This document shows positions 5,752 through 7,599 of a stretch of DNA of 7,599 bases, one piece after another. The stretch covers positions 1 to 7,599 of the forward strand of contig JAXHVI010000082.1 of the NCBI GenBank assembly GCA_034189195.1, written 5' to 3'. A model generated the notes under the pieces. That model was not told the DNA's origin. It searched no databases and saw only the letters and a list, made by a program, of their open reading frames with translations. Position 1 is the stretch's first letter. The number at the start of each line of letters is the position of its first letter. This DNA comes from Desulfosudis sp034189195. Lineage in GTDB: Bacteria > Desulfobacterota > Desulfobacteria > Desulfobacterales > Desulfosudaceae. A program made the translations under genes and the position numbers.

Positions 5752-6753
5752 ATGCGACCGACCTTCCACCCCCTTCTGGTCAACCACCCGTTTGACGATC
5801 CCTGCCTCTTTATTAATTTTCTTTTTGAAAACAGCGCACTGGCCTTTGACCTGGGCGAAATCAACAACCTGGCGCCCCGGGACATTCTGAAGCTGACCCA
5901 CATCTTTGTCTCCCACACCCATATCGACCATTTTGCCGGATTTGACCGTTTCCTTCGCCTGGCCCTGGGCCGGGACAGGGAGGTCCACCTTTTCGGCCCA
6001 GAAAACTTTCTGAGCAATATCAGCGGTAAACTCAGGGCCTACACATGGAACCTCACCGACCGTTATGAAAAAAGCCTTCGCCTGCAGGTGACGGAAGTAA
6101 CATCCCGGGGCATGCGGACCCAGAAGTATCGATGTCAGGACCGGTTCGCGCCCACGGCACCGCCCCGGTCCTCGCCCTGGACCGGCACCCTGCTGGAGGC
6201 GCCGGGGTTTACCATCTCCGCCGTCATTCTGGACCACGGCATCCCCTGCCTGGGGTTCTGCCTGAAAGAGCGGTTTCACATCAACATCAAAAAAGAGGCG
6301 CTGACCGCGCGGGGACTGGAACCGGGGCCATGGCTTCAATCCTTTAAAAAAGCCCTGTATGAACAGGCTCCGCCGGACACATCAATCACTGTTCCCGCGG
6401 GAGACAGGATTCGGACGTTTGAGCTGGCGGTACTGGCACGGGATATCGCCCTGATCACACCGGGTCAGAAAATCGTCTATATCACCGACGTGGCCTTTTC
6501 TCCGGATAACGTCGAACGCATCATGACCTTTGCCCGGAACGCGGACCACCTCTTTATCGAGGCCTATTTTCTGGACGCGGACCGGGAAGCGGCCCGTGAG
6601 AAAAAGCACCTGACCGCGGCCCAGGCCGGGGAACTGGCCGGCCGGTCCGGGGCCAGGCGGTTTACCATCTTTCACGTTTCACCCCGGTACATGGACCGGC
6701 TGGCCGATATTGAACAGGAGGCCCGGCAGGCTTATGACAGGTTCAGAACATGA
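5752..6753 (+). CDS. RNase Z-like metallo-beta-lactamase-fold hydrolase
   Basis: This 333-aa protein has the zinc-binding motifs of the RNase Z/ElaC branch: His55-x-His57-x-Asp59-His60 (SHTHIDH), His162 (LDHGIPCLGF), Asp246 (YITDV), His286 (KKHLTAAQAG) and His308 in HVSPRY. The stretch INIKKEALTARGLEPGPWL (177-195) resembles the segment of RNase Z before the metal-binding Asp. RNase Z cuts the 3' trailer from tRNA precursors. However, the N-terminus (MRPTFHPLLVNHPFDDP) lacks the usual glycine-rich G-T-x-x-G-x-P-T start, and GDT is replaced by TDV, so this may be a divergent paralogue with another phosphodiester substrate. The ATG follows AAGAGA (5744-5749) closely. Its stop overlaps the EIIA start by four bases (ATGA), which implies translational coupling. 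Confidence 0.88.
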   Translation: MRPTFHPLLVNHPFDDPCLFINFLFENSALAFDLGEINNLAPRDILKLTHIFVSHTHIDHFAGFDRFLRLALGRDREVHLFGPENFLSNISGKLRAYTWNLTDRYEKSLRLQVTEVTSRGMRTQKYRCQDRFAPTAPPRSSPWTGTLLEAPGFTISAVILDHGIPCLGFCLKERFHINIKKEALTARGLEPGPWLQSFKKALYEQAPPDTSITVPAGDRIRTFELAVLARDIALITPGQKIVYITDVAFSPDNVERIMTFARNADHLFIEAYFLDADREAAREKKHLTAAQAGELAGRSGARRFTIFHVSPRYMDRLADIEQEARQAYDRFRT

Positions 6754-7277
6754 CGCCGTCCGCCACCGCCATACATCTGAATGAACTGATCACAGAGGAA
6801 CGCGTCGTTTTTCTGGACGAAACAACGCAAATCCCGGCCATCCGTCAACTGGTGCGCCATGCCTGCCGCCTGGTGCCGGGGATGAAGAAAAACATCCTTG
6901 AAGCGGCCGTGATGGAGCGGGAACGGATTGTCACCACCGGCATCGGCCTGGGAGTGGCCATTCCCCATGCCCGGCTGGCCGGCATTCCCGATTTCTTTAT
7001 TGTCCTTGGCATTGCCGCCTCCCCCATTGCCTGGCATGCCGCAGACGGCCGGCCCGTGACCATCGTCTTCCTGGTGTGCGGGCCTGAACCAGGGGCCGGT
7101 GATCCGCGGGAAAAAAACCGGCTGGCCGAAGTCTACCTGCGCATCATCGCCCGGTTGATGCTGCTGATAAAAGACGAAAAATACCGGACAGCCCTTGTCC
7201 GGGCAAAACGGGCGACCGAAGTGGTCGATCTGATCCGCCGGTTTGAAAGAACCGGTCAGGACAAGGCAAAACCATGA
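6750..7277 (+). CDS. PTS EIIA domain protein, fructose/nitrogen type (PtsN-like)
   Basis: This 175-aa single-domain cytoplasmic protein belongs to the type-2 EIIA family. The phosphorylated histidine is His73 in GIGLGVAIPHAR, the same residue number as in E. coli PtsN. The domain covers about 10-165 and ends with the usual helix ending in RAKRATEVVDLI. Members accept phosphate from HPr or NPr, and either pass it to a sugar permease or, as PtsN, control other proteins. No permease (EIIB/EIIC) gene is adjacent, which favours a regulatory role. The second conserved histidine of PtsN (THLHTL) appears to be Tyr129 here (EVYLRII). The ATG overlaps the preceding stop (ATGA, 6750-6753) with AGG eight bases ahead, so translation is probably coupled. 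kdsD follows, as in the enterobacterial kdsD-to-ptsN region. Confidence 0.9.
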   Translation: MTPSATAIHLNELITEERVVFLDETTQIPAIRQLVRHACRLVPGMKKNILEAAVMERERIVTTGIGLGVAIPHARLAGIPDFFIVLGIAASPIAWHAADGRPVTIVFLVCGPEPGAGDPREKNRLAEVYLRIIARLMLLIKDEKYRTALVRAKRATEVVDLIRRFERTGQDKAKP

Positions 7278-7307
7278 AGCAGGGCGGGCCGGATCCTTAT
7301 ATTCCCC

Positions 7308-7336
7308 TTGATAATTACCGTCATATCATTCATATT
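7308..7336 (+). promoter_or_regulatory. Candidate sigma-70 promoter for kdsD
   Basis: TTGATA (7308-7313, five of six) and CATATT (7331-7336, four of six) are separated by exactly 17 bp, in a stretch that is distinctly AT-richer than the flanking genes. The predicted start point is about 50 bp before the ATG at 7391. Confidence 0.45.
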
Positions 7337-7390
7337 AACGTCACGGCAGGACACGAGCAAGAGAGAGATAAGGTTACGAAAGATATTATA

Positions 7391-7599
7391 ATGAAACAGA
7401 AAAAAGAGATCACGGACATCACTCAGCAGGCCATTGATGTTCTGAAGAATGAGGCAAAAGGAATTCTGGAGGTGGCCTCCAACCTGGACCACCAGTTTGA
7501 AAAGGCGGTGGACCTGATCTGCCGGTCAAAGGGGCGGCTGGTTGTCAGCGGCATCGGCAAATCAGGCATCGTGGGCCAGAAAATCGTGGCCACACTCAA
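7391..7599 (+). CDS. kdsD: Arabinose-5-phosphate isomerase, N-terminal part (3' end outside window)
   Basis: The visible 69 residues match the start of the KdsD/KpsF/GutQ sugar isomerase family: an N-terminal helix (AIDVLKNEAKGILEVA), a segment ending GRLVVSGIGKSGIVGQKIVATL, and the SIS-domain sugar-phosphate loop GIGKSG at 54-59. KdsD converts ribulose 5-phosphate to arabinose 5-phosphate, the first step towards Kdo for lipopolysaccharide. The frame is also open back to an ATG at 7274 that overlaps the EIIA stop (ATGA) and would add 39 residues. The ATG at 7391 puts GIGKSG where it lies in E. coli KdsD, so I prefer it, although its ribosome site (GAAAGA, 7378-7383) is only fair. CBS domains, expected at the C-terminus, lie outside the window. 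A GutQ- or KpsF-type paralogue cannot be excluded. Confidence 0.88.
   Translation, partial: MKQKKEITDITQQAIDVLKNEAKGILEVASNLDHQFEKAVDLICRSKGRLVVSGIGKSGIVGQKIVATL

Noticed and set aside
6434..6449. TGGCACG resembling a sigma-54 -24 box
   Set aside because: The -12 position reads CG instead of GC at the required spacing, and it lies inside the MBL coding sequence.
7387..7392. TATAAT just before kdsD
   Set aside because: It overlaps the preferred start codon, so a transcript from it would lack the start, and no good -35 box precedes it.

Overview
The window looks like chromosomal DNA of a GC-rich, Gram-negative anaerobe, most plausibly a sulfate-reducer-type Desulfobacterota. The reasons are a low-potential-type ferredoxin protein, a sigma-54 activator with a cysteine-rich PAS domain, a Kdo (LPS) pathway gene and GC-rich codon use. 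The taxonomic guess is inference. All genes look intact. I see no tRNA, rRNA, CRISPR array, insertion sequence or phage gene. The HD-domain gene at the left edge and kdsD at the right edge are cut by the window.

Left block (1-1391): the end of an HD-domain hydrolase gene and, 12 bp later, a cysteine-rich 4Fe-4S protein, probably one operon on the + strand. They converge on the next gene. The gap between them (1222-1391) is filled with short tandem repeats and a perfect 22-bp GC palindrome.

Centre (1392-3158, - strand): a 588-aa sigma-54-dependent activator with an unusual build. An arsenate-reductase/low-molecular-weight phosphatase domain (catalytic Cys10, Arg16, Asp106 present) is fused to a PAS domain with five clustered cysteines, an AAA+ ATPase and a Fis-type HTH. 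This is the most interesting item in the window. Its promoter region (3159-3364) is shared with the divergent recJ. Each of the two candidate promoters carries an inverted repeat of identical geometry (6 bp, 17-bp spacer, 6 bp) just inside its -35 box.

Right block (3365-7599, + strand): recJ, a 139-aa protein of unknown function, an RNase Z-like metallo-beta-lactamase-fold protein, a PTS EIIA (PtsN-like) protein joined to it by an ATGA overlap, and the start of kdsD (arabinose-5-phosphate isomerase). EIIA next to kdsD recalls the kdsD-to-ptsN region of enterobacteria. The block mixes DNA repair, possible RNA processing, PTS-type regulation and LPS precursor synthesis, and may be read as one or more overlapping transcription units.
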